Of a DNA stretch of 64,000 nucleotides, positions 41,454 to 50,677 are shown in pieces. Source of the DNA: Desulfobaculum sp044987625 (GTDB lineage Bacteria; Desulfobacterota; Desulfovibrionia; Desulfovibrionales; Desulfovibrionaceae); contig NZ_JBJDSB010000004.1 of the NCBI RefSeq assembly GCF_044987625.1, positions 1 to 64,000 of the forward strand, in the 5' to 3' direction. The stretch's first letter is position 1. Each line of letters opens with the position of its first letter. The notes beneath the pieces were generated by a model. That model saw nothing but the letters and a program-made list of their open reading frames with translations, was not told the origin of the DNA and did not search any database. The position numbers and the translations under genes are program-made.

Positions 41454-42755
41454 GTGAAAAAATGTCTTGTGGGGCTTATTCTCGCCCTGTTGTGTGGAGC
41501 AATGCTTGGTGGGACGGCGTTTGCGTCCGGCTACGGCATCTATGAGTGGAGTACGCGGGGCAACGCCCTTGGCGGAACGCTTATCGCCCGCGCCGACGAC
41601 CCGAGCGCTGTGGCCTACAACCCGGCGGGCATCACCCAGTTGCCGGGCATCAACACCATGGCGGGCCTGACCGTTATCGCGCCCAACGCCGAGGTGAAGA
41701 TGGCCAGCGGCGACGGCAACGGCAAGGGGGCGGATGCCGCATGGGCCATCCCGCACGCCTACTACACCCATCAGTTGAGCGACACCGCATGGTTTGGCGT
41801 TGGCACCTTCTCCCGCGTGGGCCTTGGCACCGAATACGTGGACGACGAGAACTGGGCTGGCCGCTACAACTGTTCCTACGCGGGCATCAAGTCCACCTCC
41901 CTGAACCCGAACCTCGCCATCAAGGTCACGGACAAGCTGTCCGTTGCCGCGGGTGTGGAGATCGTGTTTTTGGAGTTTGCGTTTGATAAGGCGGCGGACC
42001 TTGATGCTAAAGCAGGCAGTTCCGCACCTGATCCCAGCTCCAACACCACAGACGTGAAGTCCAAGACCCGCGCTCAGGGCTGGGCACCGGGCTGGAACCT
42101 TGCCATGCATTATAAGGCCACGGATTGGTTGTCCCTTGGCGCTGTGTACCGCAGTCAGGTGGATATGACCGTTGACGGTAAGACGCATTTTGACGCCAAT
42201 CCTGGTGCAGCTGCGATGATTAGCGCTATCCCATCATTTAAGGCTGCCTTTGGCGACCGCACTGATTCCAAGGGCACCGCCCCCATTCCGGCGTCCACGT
42301 CATTCGGCATCATGGTCAAGCCCATGGATAAGCTGACTGTCGAAGTCGACGCCGTGCATACGGACTGGAGCTCCTACACGGACCTGACCTTCGAGCATGA
42401 AAATCCTGCCCTCGGCACTGTTGGCAGCGACAAGAACTGGCGCGACACCTGGCGCTACCAGTTCGGCGTGGAATACGCCATGCGCGACTGGATGGACCTG
42501 CGCTTCGGCTACGTGTGGGACGAATCCCCCATTGTTGACGACCACGCCGACTACGCCGTGCCCGGCAACGACCGTCAGATTCTGACCGGTGGTGTGGGCA
42601 TGCGCTTTGACGAGTGGACCGTGGACCTGTCCTACGGCTACCTCTGGATGAAGGGCCGCGATATCGAAGCCCGCCCCGATGAGGGCGTGTTTGAATCCGA
42701 GATCGAAGACGGCCACTCCCATATGGTGGGCTTGTCTGTGAGCTATGCGTTTTAA
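41454..42755 (+). CDS. FadL/OmpP1-family outer-membrane transport protein
   Basis: A 433-residue beta-barrel. The signal peptide KKCLVGLILALLCGAMLGGT ends at AFA, and the mature N-terminus SGYGIYEWSTRGNALGGTLIARADDPSAVAYNPAG is the FadL hatch with its NPA signature. Alternating strands follow to the C-terminal LSVSYAF, ending in Phe as outer-membrane proteins do. Members admit long-chain fatty acids or aromatic hydrocarbons. The start is GTG 41454 with GAGAGGGGG upstream. Confidence 0.92.
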   Translation: MKKCLVGLILALLCGAMLGGTAFASGYGIYEWSTRGNALGGTLIARADDPSAVAYNPAGITQLPGINTMAGLTVIAPNAEVKMASGDGNGKGADAAWAIPHAYYTHQLSDTAWFGVGTFSRVGLGTEYVDDENWAGRYNCSYAGIKSTSLNPNLAIKVTDKLSVAAGVEIVFLEFAFDKAADLDAKAGSSAPDPSSNTTDVKSKTRAQGWAPGWNLAMHYKATDWLSLGAVYRSQVDMTVDGKTHFDANPGAAAMISAIPSFKAAFGDRTDSKGTAPIPASTSFGIMVKPMDKLTVEVDAVHTDWSSYTDLTFEHENPALGTVGSDKNWRDTWRYQFGVEYAMRDWMDLRFGYVWDESPIVDDHADYAVPGNDRQILTGGVGMRFDEWTVDLSYGYLWMKGRDIEARPDEGVFESEIEDGHSHMVGLSVSYAF

Positions 42756-43034
42756 TTTGTGATGCCGGACCGCTGAAGCGCTTTCTGCCACTGCGCTTCG
42801 GCCGGGACCTCTCCGGTATGTTGCGGGGATGGATGCTACGTGCGTCCGTCCCCGTTTTTGCGTGCTGAGGGCGAAAGCTGTGAGTGAGGAGGGGTGATAG
42901 TCCCCTTGGCAAGGTGGCGGGGCACCGCGTGGGAGGGGAGCCTGGGCGGTGCAAGAATGGCGCGTGGCGACGCTGTATGCCGCAGGCGGCATCCGTACGG
43001 CGCTTTGGGCTCCACATCGCCGCGCATTCCGCCG

Positions 43035-43934
43035 CTATTCTTCCGGGGCCTCCGTGGGCAGTCCCGCAAGGGTGCGCTGCAGCCAGCGGGCGGCCGGGCG
43101 CAGGGTGCGGCCTCGCGGCCAGATGAGATAGATGGGCGCGGTGATGGTGGCGCCCTTGAATTCCACGGGCAGTTCCACCAGCCGTCCGGCGGCAAGGCTC
43201 TCCTGCGTGAGGGACGTGGGCAAAAAGGCCCAGCCCACGCCGGATTCCACAATGCTCCGCACAATGTAGTAGTTTTCGGCCAGCCACACCGTGTTGCCGA
43301 TGACCGCCTTTTCGTCGAGCCGTTCGCCGCCGCGGCTGGTGGGAATGACCTCGCGGTAGGCCGCAAGGTCGTCCACGGTAGGCCCAATCATGGCGGAGAG
43401 CGGATGCTCCGGCGCGGCAACAACAGTGAATTCCAAATTATGCAGCAGACGGAAGTTGAGGGACGTTGGCGCGTCCTGCCGAAGCGGCGTCATCAGCCCA
43501 ATTTCCGCGCGCCCGGAAGTGACGAGTTCCGCCACGTCACCAAGGGCGGCGAACAGGCATTCCAGCTCCACATGGGGGAATGTCTGGGCAAAATCCGCCA
43601 GCACGCGGTTCAGAACGTCCGGTGGGGCCATCTCGTCTGTGGCGATGGTGACGCGGTGCTCCATGCCAAGGGACAGGGTGCGGGCGCGCTCCTCCATCTC
43701 CGCCCCGCGTGTGACGATGTGCCGGGCGTCGCGCAGGAGGGCGTTTCCTTCCTCGGTAAGCACGGGCAGCTTGCCGCTGCGGTCAAAAAGGTCAACGCCG
43801 AGGTCGATTTCCAGATTCATAATGGCTGTACTGACGGCGGACTGCACTTTGCCAAGGCGCCGCGCCGCCGCTGAAAACGAGCCGCTTTCCGCCGCGGCGA
43901 TAAAGGCTTTGAGATGTTCAAGGTTGAGACTCAT
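43035..43934 (-). CDS. LysR-type transcriptional regulator
   Basis: A 299-residue LTTR. The N-terminal winged HTH is LEHLKAFIAAAESGSFSAAARRLGKVQSAVSTAI, then the linker helix and a periplasmic-binding-like effector domain (from about residue 90). It starts at ATG 43934 with AGGA upstream; in-frame codons above it are not family-like. It is divergent from a PACE efflux gene, the classical arrangement in which the LysR protein controls the pump (as AceR-AceI). Confidence 0.92.
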   Translation of the reverse strand: MSLNLEHLKAFIAAAESGSFSAAARRLGKVQSAVSTAIMNLEIDLGVDLFDRSGKLPVLTEEGNALLRDARHIVTRGAEMEERARTLSLGMEHRVTIATDEMAPPDVLNRVLADFAQTFPHVELECLFAALGDVAELVTSGRAEIGLMTPLRQDAPTSLNFRLLHNLEFTVVAAPEHPLSAMIGPTVDDLAAYREVIPTSRGGERLDEKAVIGNTVWLAENYYIVRSIVESGVGWAFLPTSLTQESLAAGRLVELPVEFKGATITAPIYLIWPRGRTLRPAARWLQRTLAGLPTEAPEE

Positions 43935-44176
43935 GCCCACATCCTGTAGAAGGTTCATCCATCTTGATTCGAGATGGTATCTGACTGGATATTGCCTGTA
44001 AACACGATATACAGTCGGGTTGTTCGCACGGGATAACCGCGAACACTCAACGCCGGAGCCCCCGGCGGACCCACCCCTTCCTGATGAGCCAAAGCGCTGC
44101 GAGCGCGGCATTGCCGCGTCCCGTGACAGGCGGGGTGCGCACAACGCGACAATTTTTCAAGCGAGAGGAATATACA

Positions 44177-44611
44177 ATGCGTACGACAAACGACCGTCTG
44201 CGCCACGCGGTTCTCTTTGAACTGTTTGGCCTGCTTATCGCGGCTCCCATGGCCGCATGGGTGACCGGAAAATCCATTTCCCACACAGGCGTTATGAGCC
44301 TGAGCCTCAGCCTGTCCGCCATGGTGTGGAACTGTGTGTACAACTGGGGCTTTGACCACATGCTGGTGTGGATGAAACGCCCGCTGCACAAGCGCCCTGT
44401 GTGGCTGCGCTCCGTGCACGCGCTGCTGTTTGAAGTCACTTTCCTGCTGCTGACGCTGCCCGGCGTGGCATGGTGGATGGATATGCCGCTGTCGCATGCC
44501 CTTGTCATGAATATTGGCTTCTCCACCTTCTTTATGGTGTACGCCTTTGTGTACAACTGGGCCTACGACATTGTGTTCCCCTGCCCGTCCGCGGCGCAGG
44601 CCGAAGCTTAA
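44177..44611 (+). CDS. PACE family efflux transporter
   Basis: A 144-residue membrane protein with four helices in two tandem bacterial transmembrane-pair domains. The first is RTTNDRLRHAVLFELFGLL to VWNCVYNWGFDHML, the second SVHALLFEVTFLLLTLPGVAWW to VYAFVYNWAYDIVFP. The paired (N/Y)NW(G/A)(F/Y)D motifs and the membrane Glu in LFE are hallmarks of AceI-type proton-coupled exporters of chlorhexidine-like biocides and diamines. GAGAGGA precedes ATG 44177. A LysR gene is divergent 242 bp away. Confidence 0.93.
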   Translation: MRTTNDRLRHAVLFELFGLLIAAPMAAWVTGKSISHTGVMSLSLSLSAMVWNCVYNWGFDHMLVWMKRPLHKRPVWLRSVHALLFEVTFLLLTLPGVAWWMDMPLSHALVMNIGFSTFFMVYAFVYNWAYDIVFPCPSAAQAEA

Positions 44612-44633
44612 CTCGGGCTTTTCTTGGTGATGC

Positions 44634-44673
44634 AAAAGCGCCCCCTCCTGGTGGAGGGGGCGCTTTTTTTTTG
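44634..44673 (+). terminator. Terminator after the PACE gene
   Basis: AAAAGCGCCCCCTCC pairs perfectly with GGAGGGGGCGCTTTT, followed by more T. Confidence 0.95.
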
Positions 44674-44794
44674 AGTTTCGCAGGTTCAAGGCGTTGCCCT
44701 TAGAATCCCAAGTGCGGTCAGAACGTGCGGGTGTGGAGGGGATGCGGCGTCTCTGTTGCGCTTTCGGGGGGGGGCAGTGAGAGGTGACGCCGTG

Positions 44795-47227
44795 TTAGGT
44801 CATCAGGTCGCGGACCTTGGCATTGGCGTCGGCCACGCGCTCGGACAGCAGGTTGACGATAAAGCGGTGAATGGCCGCAGTGAAGTGCGGCGCCTTGGCT
44901 TGCAGCTTGTGCAGGACCGTGGTGGACAGGCGGTACAGGGTGCAGTCCTCCGCCGCGATGATGGTGGCCGAACGCGGGGCCGAGGTATAGATGCCCATCT
45001 CGCCGAAGGCGGTGCCCGGTCCCATTTTTTTCAGGCGCAGAATTTTGCCGCCTTCCAGCTCCAATTGCACGTTCACCATGCCGGTTTCAATAAAGTACAT
45101 GGCGTCTGACGGGTCCCCCTGCCGGAACACGGGCGTGCCCTTTTTAATCTGCACCTTCTTGAGCACTTTCATCAGCAGGGGAATATAGCGCGGTTCGGGG
45201 AAGACGGGCCGCAGAAGCTCCGCCAGGGGCTGACTGTCCACGGTTAGGGCGTCTTCGGCGTCGAGGATATGGTCCTCGGCCCATTCAAGGGCGTAGTCCA
45301 GTGAGGTGACAGTGAGGGAGTGGCGTTCCGGATCGTTCAGGATGCATCCCGCGCCCTTGAGCTGTTCCTCAAGCTCAAAGGGGATGTTGGTGAACACCAG
45401 CATAAAGCTGAACTTGCGCGCCATCTGCTGGAGCTTGGTGAAGGAGAGGGCCACGGAGGAGTCCAGCCCGCCGATAAAGGTGAAGTCGAGGAGCAAAAAG
45501 CGCAGGGGGTTGTGCTCTCTGTCGCGGATGCGGGAGTGGATGTGGCGGAGCAGGCCACTGATGGTGCCCAGAAAGATAAAGCCCTGCAAGGCGATGACGT
45601 GAATCTGGTCGCCTTTTTCCTTGAGGATGCGGAACTGTGAGGGCGCGCGGTCCACGTTGCTGTGGAAGGTTGCGCCGGACATTTCGTGCTTGACCACGCT
45701 CATGGAGCCGTAGCGTCCGGCAACCACCAACAGCGCGAGGGCTGCGCCAATGCCTGCGCCGACAAGGATGCCAAAAGCGCAGGTGAGGAGAAAGATGAGG
45801 ACAAGCAGGGAGTAGTCGCCCTTATGCGTAAACTGCGTGCGGGTGGAGATGAGCCAGCGCCACATCAGGGACAGACCAAGAGCGAGGAGCAGACCCGTCG
45901 GGACAAAGCGCGGAATGTACGCAATGGCGTAGTGGATGCCAAACAGCGCGCCTGCGCAGGTGAGGGCGGCAATGATTCCAGCGACGGCGCCGCGTGCGCC
46001 AAGGGCCTTGTTGCTGAGGCTGCGCGATAGGGCGTAGGTGGCAGGCACGCCGCCTAAGAGGCCCGTCAGCAGGTTGCCCATGCCCATACCGAGGTATTCG
46101 CGGTTGATGTCCACGTCGCGGCCAAGGGCAATTTCCATCTGCGTAATTTTGTACATGGTGCCAACAAGGATAAGCCCCGTCAGTACCACGATGTAGCCAA
46201 CGTTGCTGACAATGGCCGCAAGGTCCACGTCATGAACAAGGGATGAGGAGTAGATGTTCCAGAAGTGGTCCTGCGCCATGGGGGCAAAAAGCCAGCCCTG
46301 CATGCGCGCTGTGTCAAGGTCCATCCCAAAGGCGAAAAACGCCGCGTGCGCGCCGCCTATGGCAAGGAGCATCAACGGCAGAATAAGCGCGTCCCCGCGC
46401 CTGAGGCGCATAGCAATAAACAGCACCAGCCCGAAGGCCGTAGGCGGAATCCACATCAGGCAGGTGGATTCGTCAAACAGCCGCAGCAGCAGGTCCATCC
46501 CGGTCCCGGAGCACCCAACCACAAAGGCCAGCGTGTATTTGATGACATAAAAGCCCACACCCGCCGCCATGCCCCCGATGGCCTGAATGGGGACAAAGCG
46601 CAGCCAGTCGCCATTACCCACGCCGCCAACGGTCCACAGGCACAGCCCCACAAAGATGGTGAGGACCATGGTGGCCGCAATCAGGGTGGTGCGCACGACG
46701 ATGGGCGCCGCTGTGTCTGGCAGGGCGGCGTGCACCCCGCCGAGGTACAAAAACAGCAGCAGGGCCACAATGGACTCCGGCCCGGCAAGGGCAAAGGCAA
46801 CGCCGCTGCGCGAGGCGATGACCAGCCCCACCACGGTGGCGCTGATAAGAGTGATGCTGAGGGCGTGGGCGAAACTATTGGCCGTCGGCACCTGCGAGGA
46901 AATGAGCAGGGCGGCGGCAACGCAAAACAGAATGCTCAGCAGACCGGAGAACACCCCGGCAAAGAGGTTCAGCCCGAAGTTGCCCTGAAAGATATGCACC
47001 GGTTCTACTTCGGCTTCGGTGAGCAGTTCATGCGGGGCATTGGAGGGCGGCGGGACCGCTGAGGCGCGCGGCGTTGCGTCTGGAATCATGTCGTCCAGAT
47101 TCAGTTCACCGGCCTCGGCTTCGGCCATAACCGGGGCGTCGCACGACGGGCAGGCAATGGTCTGCCCGAGCGATTTTTCGGAAACGGTGTGAGATTGCCC
47201 GCACTTATTGCAATGTACAACTGCCAC
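44795..47227 (-). CDS. SulP-type transporter with N-terminal zinc ribbon, STAS and cyclic-nucleotide-binding domain
   Basis: An 810-residue multidomain membrane protein. A zinc ribbon at residues 6-33 (CNKCG, CPSC) leads through an acidic linker to a SulP-like transporter core of about 11-13 helices (about 95-490). A STAS-like domain follows (about 520-640, IHVIALQGFIFLGT, LLLDFTFIGGLDSS). A C-terminal cNMP-binding domain (about 670-790) carries GTPVFRQGDPSDAMYFIETG and KMGPGTAFGEMGIYTSAPRSATI, the phosphate-binding cassette with Glu and Arg. The cassette suggests gating by cAMP or a related nucleotide. I start at GTG 47227 (GGAG eight bases upstream). The substrate is unknown. Confidence 0.88.
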   Translation of the reverse strand: MAVVHCNKCGQSHTVSEKSLGQTIACPSCDAPVMAEAEAGELNLDDMIPDATPRASAVPPPSNAPHELLTEAEVEPVHIFQGNFGLNLFAGVFSGLLSILFCVAAALLISSQVPTANSFAHALSITLISATVVGLVIASRSGVAFALAGPESIVALLLFLYLGGVHAALPDTAAPIVVRTTLIAATMVLTIFVGLCLWTVGGVGNGDWLRFVPIQAIGGMAAGVGFYVIKYTLAFVVGCSGTGMDLLLRLFDESTCLMWIPPTAFGLVLFIAMRLRRGDALILPLMLLAIGGAHAAFFAFGMDLDTARMQGWLFAPMAQDHFWNIYSSSLVHDVDLAAIVSNVGYIVVLTGLILVGTMYKITQMEIALGRDVDINREYLGMGMGNLLTGLLGGVPATYALSRSLSNKALGARGAVAGIIAALTCAGALFGIHYAIAYIPRFVPTGLLLALGLSLMWRWLISTRTQFTHKGDYSLLVLIFLLTCAFGILVGAGIGAALALLVVAGRYGSMSVVKHEMSGATFHSNVDRAPSQFRILKEKGDQIHVIALQGFIFLGTISGLLRHIHSRIRDREHNPLRFLLLDFTFIGGLDSSVALSFTKLQQMARKFSFMLVFTNIPFELEEQLKGAGCILNDPERHSLTVTSLDYALEWAEDHILDAEDALTVDSQPLAELLRPVFPEPRYIPLLMKVLKKVQIKKGTPVFRQGDPSDAMYFIETGMVNVQLELEGGKILRLKKMGPGTAFGEMGIYTSAPRSATIIAAEDCTLYRLSTTVLHKLQAKAPHFTAAIHRFIVNLLSERVADANAKVRDLMT

Positions 47228-47937
47228 GGTGCTGACTCCGTCTGAGTGGTTAAAGGCCAAATTTCAATCAATATAGCCTGTTTGCGGAGCAAAGTGCAAC
47301 TCGTGGTGTGGAAAAAGAGTTGGCGCGGGAGCGCCGCGTACATGCAAGGCGCGGCACCAGTCGTCCCTTGCGGGGAGTGAAGGGGCGCTGGGGAACACCC
47401 CGTACCGCCAGAACCTATTCCGTATGTTCCCGGACAGAAGGGTTCCCCATGTTCCGGGGTGTACAGAGAGAACAGGTGGGGCAAGAACAGGAAAAGGGCG
47501 CGCAGGGCCAAGAACCCAATGCGCCCTTCCGGCCGAAGCCGGAAGGGCCGCAGGGCACACCGCGGCGGAGGGATGGCCGCGGCGTGACAGCATTCGTGTG
47601 ATGGAGGTATGGAGGTAAAAGACCGGCGCAAAGCGCCGGATGGTTCCATGTTCCGCACGCGCCGCGTGGCTGTTTGGAGGACGGTGCGCGGCGCGTGCGG
47701 GAAATGGGTGTGACCGAGGTGGGAGCCCGGTCACCAAAGAGTGGGATACGGATTGGCTCTATGCGCCAAAACTGCTGGAGTGCTTCTTGGATTCGAGAAT
47801 GTGAACACAGGCTGTACCCAAAGGAGGGAGGCCCGGTCGCCAGCAGTATGAGGGCTTTTATGAGCGTAAAGACATCCAGAGTATCCAACATGGCTTTACG
47901 TCGAGGTCGATGGGGCTCATCGTTCGCTCGTGGGTTC

Positions 47938-47966
47938 TATGTAGATATTTTCACATGGCATGGCAA
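47938..47966 (-). promoter_or_regulatory. Candidate promoter for the SulP-cNMP gene
   Basis: On the minus strand TTGCCA (47966-47961), 17-nt spacer, TACATA (47943-47938) in an AT-rich patch. The transcript would have a leader of about 700 nt containing three hairpins. Confidence 0.33.
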
Positions 47967-48218
47967 GGGGTTTGTTCACTTTTTTAGTAGAGAAAAAAGA
48001 TTCATAAAATACGTATGGTTAGCGAAAAGTGAACACTCATTCCTAACGACTTCTGCGCAAAGGCTTCAAAAAACTCCAACAAAAACAGTCTCTTACAGTG
48101 TCGTTTGGACGACGCAGAAATTTTGTGATCGCGATCATTAAGTTATATAATTCACATAATGTCGAGCGTTGCTGAATTCTGGCGTGTGGTGGGGTTTTGG
48201 TGGCGCTGCGGGCTGGCG

Positions 48219-48258
48219 CAAAAAAACGGGCGGGAAGCGCACTGCGCATCCCGCCCGT
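48219..48258 (-). terminator. Terminator of the rnr transcript
   Basis: On the minus strand ACGGGCGGG pairs with CCCGCCCGT, with an inner GCGC stem, followed by seven T. Confidence 0.92.
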
Positions 48259-48280
48259 CGTGGTGGCAGAAAGAGTGAGG

Positions 48281-50455
48281 CTAGGACTCGACGAGTTCCA
48301 GATTCACCTCAAGGCGCGACAGGTTCACGTCGCGCAGGAAGACCCGCACGCTCTGGCCTATGCCAAAGCGTTTCTTGGTGCGTTCGCCCCAGATTTCCTG
48401 ACGGTCGGCCATATAGGCGTAGTAGTCGTCCTCCAGCGTGGAAAGGCGCACAAGGCCTTCGGCCATGACTTCATTCAGCTCCACCCAGAAGCCAAAGTCC
48501 GCCACACCGTTGATGATGCCCGTAAACTCCGCGCCAACCTTGTCGCGCAGGAACAGGATGGTCACGCGGCGCAGGATTTCGCGCTCGGCCTTCATGGCCA
48601 CACGCTCACGGGCGCTCAGGTGGTCGCCAAGGTCGGCAAGGGTGTCAAACTCCGGCGCAGGCACATCGCCAAAGCCCAGGGCCGCCTTGACCGAGCGGTG
48701 GATGACAAGGTCGGCGTAGCGGCGGATGGGCGAGGTGAAGTGGCAGTAGCAGTCCGAGGCAAGGCCATAGTGCCCCTCGTTTTCCGGGCCGTAGCTGGCC
48801 TGCATCATGGAGCGCAGCACAAGGCGGCCCACAATGAATTCCATATCCGTGCCCTCGGCGGCGGCAATGAGGTCACGCACGGCCTGCGGGGAGGGAGACG
48901 TGGGAATCTTGGACCCAAGCTCGGTGCGCGCCAGCATCTTAAAGACGGACTGGAGCTTCTCTGCATCCGGCGAGGGGTGCACGCGGTAGAGGCAGGGCAT
49001 GTCCCGGTTCTCCAGAAAACGCGCAACCGCCTCGTTGGCGGCAATCATGAACTCCTCCACAATCTGGTGGGAGAAGGTGCGCGCCTTGGGCTGGATGTCC
49101 GTGGCGACGCCGTCCATGTCGAAAAAGATTTCCGGCTCGGGCAGGTCAAAGTCCAGCGTGCCGCGGTCCTGCCGCATACGGTTCAGGATGCGGGCAAGGC
49201 GCTCGGCGTCCTCCAGCATGGGAACAACGTGGCTGACGGCGGTGCGTTCGGCCTCGTCCTTGTCCTGCAGGATGCGGTGCACCTGCGAGTAGGTCAGGCG
49301 CGCATGGCTGCGGATAACGGCGGGGTAGAACGTTTCGCCGCTGCACTGGCCGTCCTTGCCGATGACCATCTCGGCCACCATGGCAAGGCGGTTGACGTTT
49401 GGGTTCAGACTGCACAGGCCGTTGGAGAGCGCCTCCGGGAACATGGGTTCCACGGACTGGGGGAAATAGTAGGAGTTGCCACGCTCGATGGCTTCCTTAT
49501 CCAGCCCGCTGCCCGGCCGCACATAGTGGCTGACGTCGGCAATGGCCACCCACAGGCGGTAGCCTTTGCCCTCGGGGCGCACGCAGATGGCGTCGTCAAA
49601 GTCGCGGGCCGTTGCGCCGTCAATGGTGACCAGCGGCAGGTCGCGCAGGTCTTTGCGGCCTGCGAAGTCCGCCTCGCTCGGTTCAACGGGCAACTGTTGC
49701 GCCTCGGTCAGGGCGCTGTTGGGGAATTTGCGCGGCACGCCGTGCATCATCTTCACCAGCCCTTCCTGAACGGACACGTCGTCCTCGGCGCCTAGGGCCT
49801 CCACGGCGTCACCGGCCCACAGCTTGTGGTCCAGCTTTTCACCGGGCAGCACGGAGACAATGTCTCCAAGCGCCGGTTCTTCGTCCAGCGGCTCCGTGTC
49901 GCACATAATGTTGAACTGGAGCTTGGTATCCGTGGGGTGGGAGATGAACATGTCCGGGCCGAGGCGCTTGATGAGGCGTACCGTAATCTTGCGCAGGGAG
50001 CGGTCCAGAACGCGGACGATGCGGCCTTCCGGGCTTTTGCCCTTGCGGGCGGCGGGGATGACGGCGGCAACCACGCGGTCGCCGTTCCAGGCATCGCCAA
50101 AGTTGTTGGGGCTGATGAAAATATCCTTGCGGCGCTTGTCCTCGGGGAGGAGGAAGCCAACGCCCGAGCGCTGGACTTCCAGCGTGCCCGTGACAAGGGA
50201 CATGCTTTCGGTCAGGCCGTAGGCGCCGCCCTTGGTGCGGATGATTTTACCGTCGTCCTCAAGGGATCGCAGCAGGTCTTTGAGCGCGCGCTTGGCGCCT
50301 TTGCCCTCCTGCAGGCGGGAGAGGATTTCGGCGATGCGCATGGGGCGGCCGACATCCTTGAAGAGCTTCAGCAGATTGCGGGGATTGATGCCGCGCTGGG
50401 CGGGACGTGTGTCCTCGCCGGACCGGGAACGTCTTTTCTTTCGTTTACTTGCCAT
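48281..50455 (-). CDS. rnr: Ribonuclease R (VacB/RNase II family)
   Basis: A 724-residue 3'-5' exoribonuclease. A Lys/Arg-rich N-terminus leads to a winged-helix region (about 25-80) and cold-shock domains (about 85-230). The RNB catalytic domain (about 275-600) has the metal-binding Asp cluster in TIDGATARDFDDAICV and the YCHFTSPIRRYADLVIHR signature. A C-terminal S1 domain follows (GAEFTGIINGVADFGFWVEL). It degrades structured RNA without a helicase. It lies 222 nt after lpxK and ends at a strong terminator. Confidence 0.96.
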   Translation of the reverse strand: MASKRKKRRSRSGEDTRPAQRGINPRNLLKLFKDVGRPMRIAEILSRLQEGKGAKRALKDLLRSLEDDGKIIRTKGGAYGLTESMSLVTGTLEVQRSGVGFLLPEDKRRKDIFISPNNFGDAWNGDRVVAAVIPAARKGKSPEGRIVRVLDRSLRKITVRLIKRLGPDMFISHPTDTKLQFNIMCDTEPLDEEPALGDIVSVLPGEKLDHKLWAGDAVEALGAEDDVSVQEGLVKMMHGVPRKFPNSALTEAQQLPVEPSEADFAGRKDLRDLPLVTIDGATARDFDDAICVRPEGKGYRLWVAIADVSHYVRPGSGLDKEAIERGNSYYFPQSVEPMFPEALSNGLCSLNPNVNRLAMVAEMVIGKDGQCSGETFYPAVIRSHARLTYSQVHRILQDKDEAERTAVSHVVPMLEDAERLARILNRMRQDRGTLDFDLPEPEIFFDMDGVATDIQPKARTFSHQIVEEFMIAANEAVARFLENRDMPCLYRVHPSPDAEKLQSVFKMLARTELGSKIPTSPSPQAVRDLIAAAEGTDMEFIVGRLVLRSMMQASYGPENEGHYGLASDCYCHFTSPIRRYADLVIHRSVKAALGFGDVPAPEFDTLADLGDHLSARERVAMKAEREILRRVTILFLRDKVGAEFTGIINGVADFGFWVELNEVMAEGLVRLSTLEDDYYAYMADRQEIWGERTKKRFGIGQSVRVFLRDVNLSRLEVNLELVES

Positions 50456-50677
50456 AATGGTTTTATCGTATCCTTTGGATGTGAAATTTTGATGTCGGGG
50501 GAATCCGGCATTCTTGTACTGTGCTGGTCTGGGCGCGCTGTGTCCAGCCGTTTGGGCGTGTGGGCAGGGACGGCGCGCCGCGTGTGTGGTGGCGGCGCGG
50601 CCAGCGTGTGGCGGCGGATGAAGGGCCGGGGCCCGTTTTGTGTGGCGGCGCTGCGGACGGCTGCGCCGCGCGGGGCG

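Larger units (their letters stand above)
47228..48280. other. 1-kb intergenic region upstream of the SulP-cNMP gene
   Basis: No convincing gene is present; frames of 150-160 codons on both strands lack domains and ribosome sites. The left half has strong hairpins: GCCCTTCCGGC-CGAA-GCCGGAAGGGC (47523-47548), CCGGCGC-AAA-GCGCCGG (47623-47639) and a 13-bp stem at 47654-47666/47687-47699. The right half (about 47930-48170) is AT-rich and holds GTTCACTTTT/AAAAGTGAAC inverted repeats and the palindrome TGATCGCGATCA at 48126-48137. A candidate minus-strand promoter lies at 47938-47966, giving a long structured leader. Confidence 0.45.

Noticed and set aside
47674..48141. Plus-strand frame of 155 codons in the gap before rnr
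   Set aside because: No ribosome site, no domain, and it crosses an AT-rich promoter-like patch with inverted repeats.
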